Assembly (NCBI GenBank): GCA_020632755.1
Contig: JACKEY010000005.1
Location: 62,001-126,000, forward strand
DNA from: Alphaproteobacteria bacterium
Lineage (GTDB): Bacteria; Myxococcota_A; UBA796; UBA2385
Direction: 5' to 3'
Length of the DNA stretch: 64,000 bases
Part shown: one piece after another, positions 10,275 to 19,613 of the stretch
How the letters are laid out: every line of letters begins with the position of its first letter
Numbering within the stretch: position 1 is the stretch's first letter
The notes under the pieces: generated by a model
Databases searched by the model: none
What the model was told of the DNA's origin: nothing
What the model saw: the letters and a program-made list of their open reading frames with translations, nothing else
Made by a program: the position numbers and the translations under genes

Positions 10275-11898
10275 GTGGTCGAGGAACCCGCGACACCCGA
10301 CGCCACGGCCCGGACCCAGGAACGCCAGCCCGAGCAGCAGCCGGTCGGCGTGTACCTGTTCGGCAAGATCGGTCTCGCCTTCGCGCTGCTGGTGTTCAGC
10401 GGCGTGATCGCCTTCCGCAGCCCGGATGGCACCTACGCGCCCAACGGCGCCTTCTACCTGATCGGCCTGGCCTTCGTGGTGTGGGCGGCGAGCGCCTGGG
10501 GACTGCGGCAGACCCGCGATCTGGTGCGCTACGGCTGGTTCCAGCTGGTCTTCGACGCCGTGCTCGTCACGGCCCTGGTCGCGGTGACCAGCGGCATCGA
10601 GAGTCCGCTCGCGGTCCTGTACTTCATCAACATCATCGCGGCGCCCTTCCTGGTGCCGACGCGCGGCGTGGCGATGGTGTTCATGCTCGACGTCATCGGG
10701 TTCTCGGCCGTTGCGTGGGCGGGCCGCTCCGGGCTGTTGCCGTGGCTGGCGGGTACCCATCGCACGATCGACCTGCAGGAGTTCCTGCTGCACCTGTTCG
10801 CGATGGCGCTGGTCGGCATGCTGTCGGTGCAGCTGACCCGCTCGATGACGTCCATCCTCGAGCGCTCGGTGGCCCGGGGGCAGGCGCTGGCTGCGGAACG
10901 GGCGCTCATCCTGTCCGAGCTCGACGTCGGTCTCGCCGAGCTGGACGCCGCCGGGCGGATCACCCTCCTCAACCCGGTGCTCGAGCGCCTGCTGGGCGAC
11001 GTTCGGGGCGAGGACCTTCAGGCCGTGCTTCCGGGCGAAGGGGACACCTACGAGGTCTCGATGACCGCCGAGGACGGCGAGCCGCTGCGGGCCCTGTGTA
11101 CGCGCCGGCGACGGACCGATGGTGTCGAGCTGGTGTTGGTGCAGGACGTGACCTGGCTGCGCGAGATGGAGGAGGCCGTGGCCCGGGAGGAGCGGCTCGC
11201 CGGTGTCGGCAAGCTCGCTGCGGGTCTCGCCCACGAGATCCGGAACCCGCTGGCCAGCCTGTCGGGGAGCATCCAGCTGCTGCAGGAGGAGTCCCCCGGG
11301 CCGCTGCACGGCATCGCGCTGCGCGAGGTCCGCCGGCTCAACGATCTCGTCAACGAATTCCTGGAAGCCGCCCGACCTCCGCGGATCGAGCCGCAGCCGA
11401 CCGATCTGGGGCAGCTGGTCGAGGAGGTCGTCGAGACCTTCTCCCACGACCCTCGCTACTGCGATCGCATCGCAGTCGAGGTCGAGCAGGGTCGGGATCT
11501 GCCGCTGGTGCCGGTGGATCCACGCCGGTTCCGGCAGGTGCTGTGGAACCTGTTGCTCAACGCCGCCCAGGCGACGGTGGGCGACGGGACCATCTCGCTG
11601 ACCCTGCGGCGGCGCGCAGACCACGTGTCCCTGCGCATGTCCGACACCGGGGTGGGCATCCAGCCCGACCAGCTCCGCAGCATCTTCGACCCCTTCTTCA
11701 CCACCCGCGCAGGCGGGACCGGGCTCGGGCTGGCCAACGTCGAGCGCATCGTGCGTGGCCACGGCGGCAGCGTGTCGGTGTACAGCAAGCCCGGCCAGGG
11801 CACGACCTTCATGATCGCGCTTCCGGTGGCGGTCGAGGACCACGAGGTGGCCGCGATGGGCCGGTTCGATATGGGCGAGAACGAGGTGATCGAAGTCG

Positions 11899-11906
<8 letters not shown>
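10275..11906 (+). CDS. pilS: Sensor histidine kinase PilS
   Basis: The 543-residue protein starts at GTG 10275. Around six hydrophobic helices in residues 28-190 match the PilS membrane sensor. A PAS-like region follows (about 215-300), then the HisKA domain with phosphoacceptor His320 in 'AHEIRNPLASLSGSI', and the HATPase domain with N box 'LLNAAQA' and G boxes 'DTGVGI' and 'GGTGLGLAN'. It should phosphorylate PilR, whose gene overlaps its 3' end by 8 bases. In known systems PilS senses pilin in the membrane and controls pilA transcription. Confidence 0.93.
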
Positions 11907-13308
<1,402 letters not shown>

Positions 13309-13338
13309 CCGGATGCTCCGGGCGCCGTCCCGGGGAAT

Positions 13339-13397
13339 GTGACGCTGAGCGTCACCTGACGCAGAGCGTCACCCGAGAAAGCGACGCTGAGGGTCAC
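13339..13397 (+). promoter_or_regulatory. Three 17-bp palindromic sites upstream of pilA (candidate PilR sites)
   Basis: Three related palindromes lie at 13339-13355 (GTGACGCTGAGCGTCAC), 13356-13372 (CTGACGCAGAGCGTCAC) and 13381-13397 (GCGACGCTGAGGGTCAC). The first two abut and the third follows after 8 bases. The first is a perfect 8-bp inverted repeat around a central base. They sit about 90-150 bases before the -24 element of the pilA promoter, the usual place for enhancer sites of sigma-54 activators. Binding by PilR is inferred from position. Confidence 0.65.
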
Positions 13398-13482
13398 CTG
13401 TCGGAGGCGGTCCACCGAGGCCGAACTGGACGATGCTGTGCTGGTGGGGATTATCGGTGGAATGCGGGCGCTGGTGAGAAGT

Positions 13483-13498
13483 TGGCACGCGGGTTGCA
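13483..13498 (+). promoter_or_regulatory. Sigma-54 (-24/-12) promoter of pilA
   Basis: TGGCAC (13483-13488), five bases, then TTGCA (13494-13498) is an exact match to the sigma-54 consensus TGGCAC-N5-TTGCA. It lies 63 bases before the pilA start codon and directly downstream of pilR, which encodes a sigma-54 activator. Confidence 0.92.
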
Positions 13499-13561
13499 GT
13501 AGTGGGATGCGACCGACGCCACCCGGCATCCAACCCCGGTCGAGAACAAGGAGAGAGAACC

Positions 13562-13999
13562 ATGTTCAGCAAGAAGGGCTTCAGCCTCGTCGAGCTCATG
13601 ATCGTCGTCGCCATCATCGGCATCCTGGCCGCCATCGCCATCCCCAACTTCATGGAGATGCAGTACAAGGCCAAGCGCGCCGAGGCCCCGGGCAACGTCG
13701 ACGGCATCAAGACCGCCGAGATGGCCTACGACGCCGCCTTCGACCAGTACGTCACGCTGGCCGCCAACCCCGCCTCCATCCCCGGCAAGGCTCCGGTCAC
13801 CTGGGGCGCCCCCGCTGACTACGACATCGTCGGCTGGACCCCGGACGGCAAGGTGCGTGGCCAGTACCAGGCCGTCAACGTCCTCAACGACGTGACCGTC
13901 ACCGGCATCATCGACGTCGATGGCGACGGCACCAGCGCCACCTACACCGCCACCACCTCCATCAACGCCGTCCAGAACACCGCCAACAGCGTGTACTGA
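13562..13999 (+). CDS. pilA: Major type IV pilin PilA
   Basis: The 145-residue prepilin begins at ATG 13562 behind AAGGAGAGAG. The leader MFSKKG is cleaved before Phe, followed by the methylated N-terminal helix 'FSLVELMIVVAIIGILAAIA' with the conserved Glu5. The remainder (about 115 residues) is a small globular head rich in Thr, Val and Ala with no cysteine, so there is no disulfide-bonded loop. The C-terminal part is unusually rich in Thr/Ser ('GDGTSATYTATTSINAVQ'), which may matter because a TMTC-like glycosyltransferase gene follows. Transcription is probably driven by the sigma-54 promoter just upstream. Confidence 0.95.
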   Translation: MFSKKGFSLVELMIVVAIIGILAAIAIPNFMEMQYKAKRAEAPGNVDGIKTAEMAYDAAFDQYVTLAANPASIPGKAPVTWGAPADYDIVGWTPDGKVRGQYQAVNVLNDVTVTGIIDVDGDGTSATYTATTSINAVQNTANSVY

Positions 14000-14016
14000 G
14001 CAGCGTGTGGAAGGGC

Positions 14017-14088
14017 CCGGAGCGCTACGGCGCTCCGGACTCCCACGGCAACGTCCCCGACCGGGCTTCATGCTCGGTCGGGTTCGTT
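14017..14088 (+). terminator. Tandem hairpins after pilA
   Basis: A first hairpin has 9-bp arms CCGGAGCGC (14017-14025) and GCGCTCCGG (14030-14038) with a 4-base loop. A second has 8-bp arms CCCGACCG (14056-14063) and CGGTCGGG (14075-14082) followed by TTCGTT. Their place between pilA and the next gene fits termination or 3'-end stabilisation of an abundant pilA transcript. Confidence 0.65.
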
Positions 14089-14132
14089 GCGTCTCGGGGT
14101 TGGCTTGACTTCTGGCCAGGGGCTGGGATTGC

Positions 14133-15794
14133 ATGCAGACCATGGCGGAGATCTCGTCCAGTCGCGGCCCTTGGCGGCCCTTGCTCGCGGTTGCCCTCGT
14201 CCTCGTCGCCTACTGGGGGGTGTGGGGCTGCGGCTTCGTCTTCGACGACCAGGCGATGGTCGTGGAGCACCAGCTGGTGGCCGATCTGGGCCGCTGGCGA
14301 GAGATGTTCTCGACGGACCTCTGGGCGGGCTCGCAGTTCGAGGGCTGGCAGAGCGGCTACTACCGCCCGCTGGTGTTGCTCGATCTGGCCGCCGATCGGG
14401 CGCTGTTCGGGCTGAGGCCGGCGGCCTTCCACCTGCACTCGCTGGCCTGGCACCTGCTCACGGTGTGGCTCGGCTGGGCGCTGCTGCGTCGGGTCCTGCC
14501 CGGGTCGGCCGCCCTTGCGGGGACGCTGGTGCTGGGGCTGCACCCTGCGTCCAGCGAAGCGGTGATCTGGATCGCCGCGCGCAACGACGTGATGGCGATG
14601 GCGCTGTCCCTGCTGGCCCTCTGGCTCGTGGTGCCGACGCAGGCGCGACCGGTGCGACTGATCGTCGGCGCGCTGGTCGCGCTGGCGGCCCTGTTGTCCA
14701 AGGAGTCGGCCGTCGCGCTCCCGCTGTGGCTGGGCTGCCTCGATCTGGCTGCGGGCAGCTCGCCCCGCGAAGGGTGGCGCCGCTATGCCGCGCTCGGGTG
14801 CGGCCTGGCCGTCGGCGTCGGCATGCGGGTCGTCGCGGGGGTGGGTGCTTCATCGGCATCGGGTGAGGCCGGAGTGATGGTGCTGCTCAACGGCCTTCCA
14901 TGGTTCCTCGGCACCGTGGGCGCCTCGCTGGCCGGACTGTGGCCCCTGTCGGTCGGTCGGCACATCGACTGGATCCGGTTCGAGCCGCTCTGGCGGGTGG
15001 CGATCGGGTTCGCCTTCTTGATCGTGCTGGCCACCGCGCCGCTCCTGGTCCGGGCGGAGCGGCGACGCGCGGCGGCGGCGGGCTTCCTGTGGGGAGCGAT
15101 CGCCATCGCGCCGACGGTGTTTGCCGTCTCCAGCCGCGCACTGTTCGGCGATCGATACGTGCACGCGGGCATCTTCGGGCTGGCCCTGTGGGTCGGGGCG
15201 GTGCTGGGCCGGGCGGCGTTCCCGATCGTGCTCGCGCTGTGTGTGCCCGGGATCCTGATGATCCACGCCCGCATCCCGGACTGGCGCTCGACCGAGACCC
15301 TGTTCGCCGCCACGCTCGAGGACGCGCCCAATCCCTGGGTCCACCTGGTGCAGGGCAACCTGCTGCGGGAGCGTGGACGCCACGCCGAGGCCGTCCCGCA
15401 CTTCGTCGCGGCCCTGGACGCCGACCCGCCGGCCTGGAATGCCTGCACGCTGGGGGTCCGCGCGAGCATCAGCGCAGGCCAGCTGATCGAAGCCCGTGAT
15501 CTCGCCCAGGCCGCGCTCGATCGTGGGTGTCCCCCCACCCGGCAGCACATGGGGCTGCTCGCCATGCTCGACCTGCGGCTCGGCTCGGTCCAGGGCGCCC
15601 GCGACGCCCTGCTCCGTGCGAGCGGTCCGCCCGATCCGGTGGGCTGGGACCGAGCGGTCGAAGCGGCGCTGGCCCGACTCGACGGCGACGACGCCCGGTA
15701 CGACGCCATCGCGGCGACCTGGGAACAAGGCCGCGCCCTGGAGGACGATGTGGCGTGGCTGCTGGCTGGCTATGATCTCGGCGGAGAGCAGTGA
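14133..15794 (+). CDS. TMTC-like protein O-mannosyltransferase with C-terminal TPR region
   Basis: The 553-residue protein has about nine to eleven membrane helices in its first 400 residues and a soluble helical tail of TPR character (about 400-553). Motifs near the N-terminus, 'GCGFVFDDQAMV' and 'YYRPLVLLDLAAD', match the luminal loop of TMTC/PMT-type GT-C enzymes, in which acidic residues after the first helix bind the lipid-linked sugar. TMTC proteins transfer mannose to Ser/Thr. The gene lies directly downstream of pilA, so pilin or another exported protein is a possible acceptor. That link is inference. The start is ATG 14133, with ATG 14142 an alternative; neither has a strong ribosome-binding site. 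Confidence 0.72.
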   Translation: MQTMAEISSSRGPWRPLLAVALVLVAYWGVWGCGFVFDDQAMVVEHQLVADLGRWREMFSTDLWAGSQFEGWQSGYYRPLVLLDLAADRALFGLRPAAFHLHSLAWHLLTVWLGWALLRRVLPGSAALAGTLVLGLHPASSEAVIWIAARNDVMAMALSLLALWLVVPTQARPVRLIVGALVALAALLSKESAVALPLWLGCLDLAAGSSPREGWRRYAALGCGLAVGVGMRVVAGVGASSASGEAGVMVLLNGLPWFLGTVGASLAGLWPLSVGRHIDWIRFEPLWRVAIGFAFLIVLATAPLLVRAERRRAAAAGFLWGAIAIAPTVFAVSSRALFGDRYVHAGIFGLALWVGAVLGRAAFPIVLALCVPGILMIHARIPDWRSTETLFAATLEDAPNPWVHLVQGNLLRERGRHAEAVPHFVAALDADPPAWNACTLGVRASISAGQLIEARDLAQAALDRGCPPTRQHMGLLAMLDLRLGSVQGARDALLRASGPPDPVGWDRAVEAALARLDGDDARYDAIAATWEQGRALEDDVAWLLAGYDLGGEQ

Positions 15795-16678
15795 TGCGGA
15801 GCAGGACGAGAGTACGTGTGGCCGTGGTCGTGGCGCTCGTAGTGGGCGCCGTGCTGGCGCACCAGGCACAGCGGCACTCCGATGTGCCTCGGCGGGTCGC
15901 CCAGGGTGGCCTGGCCGGGCGGGTGACGCCCGACCCCCGACTGCTCCGCGTCGCCGCCATGGGGCAACCCACCCTGCTGGCTGACCTGATGTGGACCCGC
16001 GCGGTGCTCAACTTCGCAGAGCTGAGCGATCGCGCCACCGAGCAGGACGGGCTCTGGGTCCGCAGCATGGTGGAGAGCACGGCGGCGCTGGATCCCACCT
16101 GGCGGACCGTCTACTTCTACGGCGGATCGCTGCTGAGGGTGATGGACGACTCCGCAGGCAGCAACCAGATCTTCGAAGCCGGAGCGGCGGCGCTGCCGGA
16201 TGACCCCTACTTTCCCTTCTCGCGGGCGATGAACGCCTACCTGTACGACAACGACGTGCAGACGGCGCGGATCTGGATGGAGCGGGCGGCTTCGCTGCCG
16301 GGCGCCCCCCCGTGGTACCGCGCGGCGGCGGGGGGCATGCTGCGGAAGTCCGGGGACCGCGGGGCCGCGCTTCGCTACCTGGCCGAGCAGATGGAGACCA
16401 TCGAGGACGAGGGGGCCCGCGCGGCGCTGGAGTACCGCTACAACTCCCTGCTGCACGACCAGCTCTCCGAGGAGCTCACGGACAGCCTGCACGCCTGGGA
16501 GCGCGAGCACGGACAGCGTGTCGAGGACCTGACCGGCATGTCGGGGCGGCTCCCGCCGGACCCGTTCGGTGAGGGGTGGGTCCTGGGGCCCGACCACGTG
16601 GTCCGGAGCGCCCAGGCCGAGAAGACCGCCGAGCGCACCGCCCGCGTCGTCGAGCGCCACTGGCTCACGGAGCAGTGA
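15794..16678 (+). CDS. Membrane-anchored TPR protein
   Basis: The 294-residue protein begins at ATG 15794, which overlaps the previous stop by one base (TGATG); a GTG three bases earlier is equally possible. An N-terminal helix (about residues 8-22) anchors it, and the rest consists of helical pairs typical of TPR repeats ('ALPDDPYFPFSRAMNAYLY', 'GDRGAALRYLAEQMET'). A conserved 'LADLMWTRAV' segment precedes the repeats. Its tight coupling to the TMTC-like gene suggests they act together, perhaps in presenting substrates. No catalytic motif is visible. Confidence 0.75.
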   Translation: MRSRTRVRVAVVVALVVGAVLAHQAQRHSDVPRRVAQGGLAGRVTPDPRLLRVAAMGQPTLLADLMWTRAVLNFAELSDRATEQDGLWVRSMVESTAALDPTWRTVYFYGGSLLRVMDDSAGSNQIFEAGAAALPDDPYFPFSRAMNAYLYDNDVQTARIWMERAASLPGAPPWYRAAAGGMLRKSGDRGAALRYLAEQMETIEDEGARAALEYRYNSLLHDQLSEELTDSLHAWEREHGQRVEDLTGMSGRLPPDPFGEGWVLGPDHVVRSAQAEKTAERTARVVERHWLTEQ

Positions 16679-17958
16679 GCCGGCAGAGACTGTGCGTCGT
16701 CGGTCTGGGCAGCTCCCTGGGCCCGTCTGCCGCCACACTGGCGGTGGCAGCGAGCGCACTGGCTGCCACTCCGGGGGTCGAGCTGCTGCGCGCGTCCCGT
16801 GTCTGGCAGAGCCTGCCGATGGGGACGACGGCCCGCGGCTTGTTCCACAACGCCGCCCTGCTGTTGCGCACGAGCCGCTCGCCCCGGGGCCTCCTGGCCC
16901 GTTGCAAGGAGCTCGAGGAGCGGCTCGGCCGGCGACGGTCCAGCCGATGGGGCGACCGCGTGGTGGACCTGGACCTGCTCCTGGTCGACGGGGTCGTCCG
17001 ACGGGGGAGGGGACTGACCCTTCCGCACCCGGGTCTGGCCCTGCGGGACTTCGCCCTCTGGCCCGCGCAGGAGGTGGCTCCAGCACTCGTCCATCCGCTG
17101 TCGGGAACCCCGCTCGGAAGGCTGGGGCCGCCGTCTATCCGCACCGGATGTCGGCCAGTCGCAAACCTGTTGCCGACGCGGCCCCAGGCGGTTGCGACGG
17201 CACCTGGCCTGGAGTACAGCCGGCCTCCTCGCCCCTCGCCCACCCGGATCCGGTGCACCATGAAGTTCTTCCTCGACACGGCCAACATCGAAGAGATCAA
17301 GCAGGCCCACGCCTGGGGCGTCATCGACGGCGTCACGACCAACCCGAGCCTGGTCGCGAAGGAAGGCGGCGATCTGGTCGAGCGCATCTACCAGATCTGC
17401 CAGATCGTCGAGGGCCCGGTCTCGGCCGAGACCGTGGCCACCGACTGGGAGGGCATGGTGCGCGAGGGGCGGCTGCTGGCGCAGATCAGCGAGCATGTCG
17501 TGGTGAAGGTGCCCCTGACCGTGGACGGCATCCGCGCCACCCGCATCCTGGCCGACGATGGCATCGACGTGAACGTCACCCTGTGCTTCCAGGCCGCGCA
17601 GGCCCTGGTCGCGGCCAAGGCCGGCGCCGCCTACATCTCGCCCTTCATGGGCCGCCTGGACGACATCAGCAGCGACGGCACCCGGCTCATCGAAGAGATC
17701 GTGCAGATCTACGCGAACTACCCGGAGCTCGGCACCGAGGTCCTGGCCGCCAGCATCCGCCACCCGATGCACGTGACGCAGACGGCGCTGGCCGGCGCGG
17801 ACGTGTGCACCCTGCCGTTCTCGACCCTGCGCAAGCTGGTGAACCACCCCCTCACCGACTCGGGGCTCAAGAGCTTCCTCGACGACTGGGCCGGCGTGCC
17901 CGACCCCGACGTGGCGGGTCAGGTGGAGCGCTGGCTGGCGGCCCGTTCCGGCGACTGA
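16675..17958 (+). CDS. folK: FolK (HPPK) domain in frame with a transaldolase domain; possible fusion protein
   Basis: A frame of 427 residues opens at GTG 16675, overlapping the stop of the TPR gene. Residues 1-150 are 6-hydroxymethyl-7,8-dihydropterin pyrophosphokinase (folate synthesis): 'GLGSSLGPSAATLAVA', 'FHNAALLLRT', 'RRSSRWGDRVVDLDLLLVDG' and 'LPHPGLALRDFALWP'. No stop codon follows. The frame continues through a roughly 45-residue Pro/Arg-rich stretch into a complete transaldolase that begins at Met (17260). The linker has less typical codon choice than its neighbours and may be intergenic, in which case FolK still has no stop of its own. Either the organism makes a fusion, or translation of FolK runs into the transaldolase and an internal start makes the second enzyme separately. 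Confidence 0.75.
   Translation: MSRQRLCVVGLGSSLGPSAATLAVAASALAATPGVELLRASRVWQSLPMGTTARGLFHNAALLLRTSRSPRGLLARCKELEERLGRRRSSRWGDRVVDLDLLLVDGVVRRGRGLTLPHPGLALRDFALWPAQEVAPALVHPLSGTPLGRLGPPSIRTGCRPVANLLPTRPQAVATAPGLEYSRPPRPSPTRIRCTMKFFLDTANIEEIKQAHAWGVIDGVTTNPSLVAKEGGDLVERIYQICQIVEGPVSAETVATDWEGMVREGRLLAQISEHVVVKVPLTVDGIRATRILADDGIDVNVTLCFQAAQALVAAKAGAAYISPFMGRLDDISSDGTRLIEEIVQIYANYPELGTEVLAASIRHPMHVTQTALAGADVCTLPFSTLRKLVNHPLTDSGLKSFLDDWAGVPDPDVAGQVERWLAARSGD
17260..17958 (+). CDS. tal: Transaldolase / fructose-6-phosphate aldolase-like enzyme (internal start)
   Basis: From ATG 17260 the product is 232 residues, slightly longer than the usual 215-220 of the short transaldolase (TalC/FSA) subfamily. 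The N-terminus 'MKFFLDTANIEEIKQ' is a classic start for this family. The TIM-barrel motifs 'GVTTNPSLVAKE', the Schiff-base lysine in 'VVVKVPLT' and 'YISPFMGRLDDI' are all present. It would act in the non-oxidative pentose phosphate pathway. The ribosome-binding site before this ATG is weak, and the same frame is open back through the FolK domain. Confidence 0.88.
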   Translation: MKFFLDTANIEEIKQAHAWGVIDGVTTNPSLVAKEGGDLVERIYQICQIVEGPVSAETVATDWEGMVREGRLLAQISEHVVVKVPLTVDGIRATRILADDGIDVNVTLCFQAAQALVAAKAGAAYISPFMGRLDDISSDGTRLIEEIVQIYANYPELGTEVLAASIRHPMHVTQTALAGADVCTLPFSTLRKLVNHPLTDSGLKSFLDDWAGVPDPDVAGQVERWLAARSGD

Positions 17959-17975
17959 GCAGCGGCCCGACCGGG

Positions 17976-17994
17976 GGGTGCCGAAGGGGCACCC
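17976..17994 (+). terminator. Short hairpin between transaldolase and tetR
   Basis: GGGTGCC (17976-17982) and GGCACCC (17988-17994) form a 7-bp stem with a 5-base loop 18 bases after the transaldolase stop. There is no T-tract, so termination is uncertain. Confidence 0.35.
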
Positions 17995-18024
17995 GCCGCT
18001 TGCCAAGGGGAGGGGAGGCTCATA

Positions 18025-18795
18025 GTGAATGAGTCCTCATTCAGTGGGGCCGGCGGCGCCGGCACCCGCTTCCGCCGGGGAAGGCCACCTGTCGTGCCCG
18101 TGACCACCGATCAGCAACGCGTCGAGAAGCGCAGCCGCATCGTCGAAGCTGCGGTGCAGATCTTCGCCGAGAAGGGCTTCCGGCAGGCACGGGTCAGCGA
18201 CATCGCGCGCCGTGCCGGCGTCGCCGACGGCACGATCTACCTGTACTTCAAGAACAAGGAGGACCTCCTCCTGGTCATCTTCGAAGAGAAGATGGAAGTG
18301 CTGGTGGACGAGCTCCGCCAGGCGCTGCAGGGCATCTCCGATCCGCTCCAGCGGCTCCGGGTCTACGCCGAGAACCACTTCCACGCGGTCCAGGAGCACC
18401 CGGCCCTCGCGCAGGTGCTCCAGGTCGAGCTCCGCCAGAGCCATCGGTTCATCCGCGAGTACCGGCCCGAGAAGCTGTGGGACTACCTGGGCGTGTTCGC
18501 CGAGCTGGTCCGCGAGGGGCAGGCCGCCGGGGCCATCCGCGACGACGTGGACCCGTTCCTGGCCCAGTGGGCCTTCTTCGGCGCCCTCGACGAGATCTCG
18601 ATCCAGTGGGTGCTCGCGCGCAAGCGTGGGCGCTTCAACCTCGACCAGGCGGCCGCGCAGGTGGTGGACATGTTCCTCCACGGCATGGCGACGCCGGGTT
18701 CCCTCCATCCGGCCGGTGGTGACCCCGCCGGTCATCCCGACACCCAAGACCACCCATCCCCCTCGGACCCTTCCGAGGCCAGGAGGCATCAGTGA
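18025..18795 (+). CDS. TetR-family regulator (FadR-like) of the etf operon
   Basis: The 256-residue protein has an N-terminal TetR helix-turn-helix (about residues 35-82: 'RSRIVEAAVQIFAEKGFRQ', 'ARRAGVADGTIYLYFKNKED') and a ligand domain resembling TetR/AcrR fatty-acid regulators such as Bacillus FadR. GTG 18025 follows AGGGGAGG; GTG 18094 is an alternative, and the first 24 residues look disordered. The Pro/His/Ser-rich C-terminus is also disordered. Its stop overlaps the etfB start by four bases, so it is co-transcribed with etfBA. An operator lies across its own start codon. Inferred role: acyl-CoA-responsive control of itself and etfBA. Confidence 0.85.
   Translation: MNESSFSGAGGAGTRFRRGRPPVVPVTTDQQRVEKRSRIVEAAVQIFAEKGFRQARVSDIARRAGVADGTIYLYFKNKEDLLLVIFEEKMEVLVDELRQALQGISDPLQRLRVYAENHFHAVQEHPALAQVLQVELRQSHRFIREYRPEKLWDYLGVFAELVREGQAAGAIRDDVDPFLAQWAFFGALDEISIQWVLARKRGRFNLDQAAAQVVDMFLHGMATPGSLHPAGGDPAGHPDTQDHPSPSDPSEARRHQ
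18026..18043 (+). promoter_or_regulatory. FadR-type palindromic operator TGAATGA-N4-TCATTCA
   Basis: A perfect 7-bp inverted repeat, TGAATGA (18026-18032) and TCATTCA (18037-18043), overlaps the presumed start of the tetR gene. It matches the known operator form of TetR-family fatty-acid-degradation regulators (Bacillus FadR, TGAATGAMTANTCATTCA). Autoregulation of the tetR-etfB-etfA unit follows from position. Confidence 0.85.
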
Positions 18796-19583
18796 AGATC
18801 GGAGTGCTGCTCAAGCAGGTTCCCGCCTCGGACTCCCGCATCAAGATCGCGGATCCGCAGCGCGGCGTTGCCCTCGACGACGTCAAGTGGGAGATCAACC
18901 CCTACGACGAGTTCGCCCTCGAAGCCGCCCTCGCCCTGCTGGACGCCAAGGTGGCCAGCGACGTCGTGCTGCTGACCGTCGGCGGCGCCGACACCGAGCA
19001 GCGCATCCGTGATGGCCTGGCCCGTGGCGCCACCGCCGCCGTCCGCCTGGACGACGCGGCCTTCGGCGGCAGCGACTGCCTGGGTGTGTCCCGCATCCTG
19101 GCCGCCGCGGTCAAGGCCGAGGGCATCACCCTGGTGTTCGCCGGCAAGCAGGCGATCGACGGCGACAACGCCCAGGTGCCGGCCATGGTCGCCGAGCTGC
19201 TGGGCTGGGGCTACGTCGGCGAGGTCGATCAGCTCGAGGTCACCGGGGCCGGCGCCAAGGCCTGGCGTGCTGCCGGTGGTGGCGCCCGCGATGTCGTCGA
19301 GGTCGGCCTGCCCGCCGTCATCGGCTGCGACAAGGGCCTGAACCAGCCGCGCTACGCCAGCCTCAAGGGCATCATGATGGCCAAGCGCAAGAAGATCGAC
19401 GTGAAGGGTGCGGGCGCCATCGGTGTCGACGCCGGCTCGGTCGGGGCCAGCGCCGCCCTGGTCTCCGAGACCAACTGGGGCGAGCCCCCCGCCCGCCCGC
19501 CCGGTCGTGTCCTGCAGGGCGACGACGCCGCGCGCGTCAAGGCCCTCGTGGCCGCCCTCCGCGACGAAGTCAAGGTCATCTGA
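18792..19583 (+). CDS. etfB: Electron transfer flavoprotein subunit beta
   Basis: The 263-residue protein starts at GTG 18792, sharing four bases with the tetR stop. 'MKIGVLLKQVPASDSRIKI', 'WEINPYDEFALEAAL' and 'FAGKQAIDGDNAQVPAMVAELLGW' (in parts) are diagnostic of ETF-beta, with the AMP-binding region around residues 120-135. With EtfA it forms a soluble heterodimer that carries electrons from acyl-CoA dehydrogenases to the quinone pool. Context with a FadR-like regulator supports a beta-oxidation role. Confidence 0.95.
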   Translation: MKIGVLLKQVPASDSRIKIADPQRGVALDDVKWEINPYDEFALEAALALLDAKVASDVVLLTVGGADTEQRIRDGLARGATAAVRLDDAAFGGSDCLGVSRILAAAVKAEGITLVFAGKQAIDGDNAQVPAMVAELLGWGYVGEVDQLEVTGAGAKAWRAAGGGARDVVEVGLPAVIGCDKGLNQPRYASLKGIMMAKRKKIDVKGAGAIGVDAGSVGASAALVSETNWGEPPARPPGRVLQGDDAARVKALVAALRDEVKVI

Positions 19584-19613
19584 ACCCCTTCCCCACCTCT
19601 CCTGGAGTTCCCC

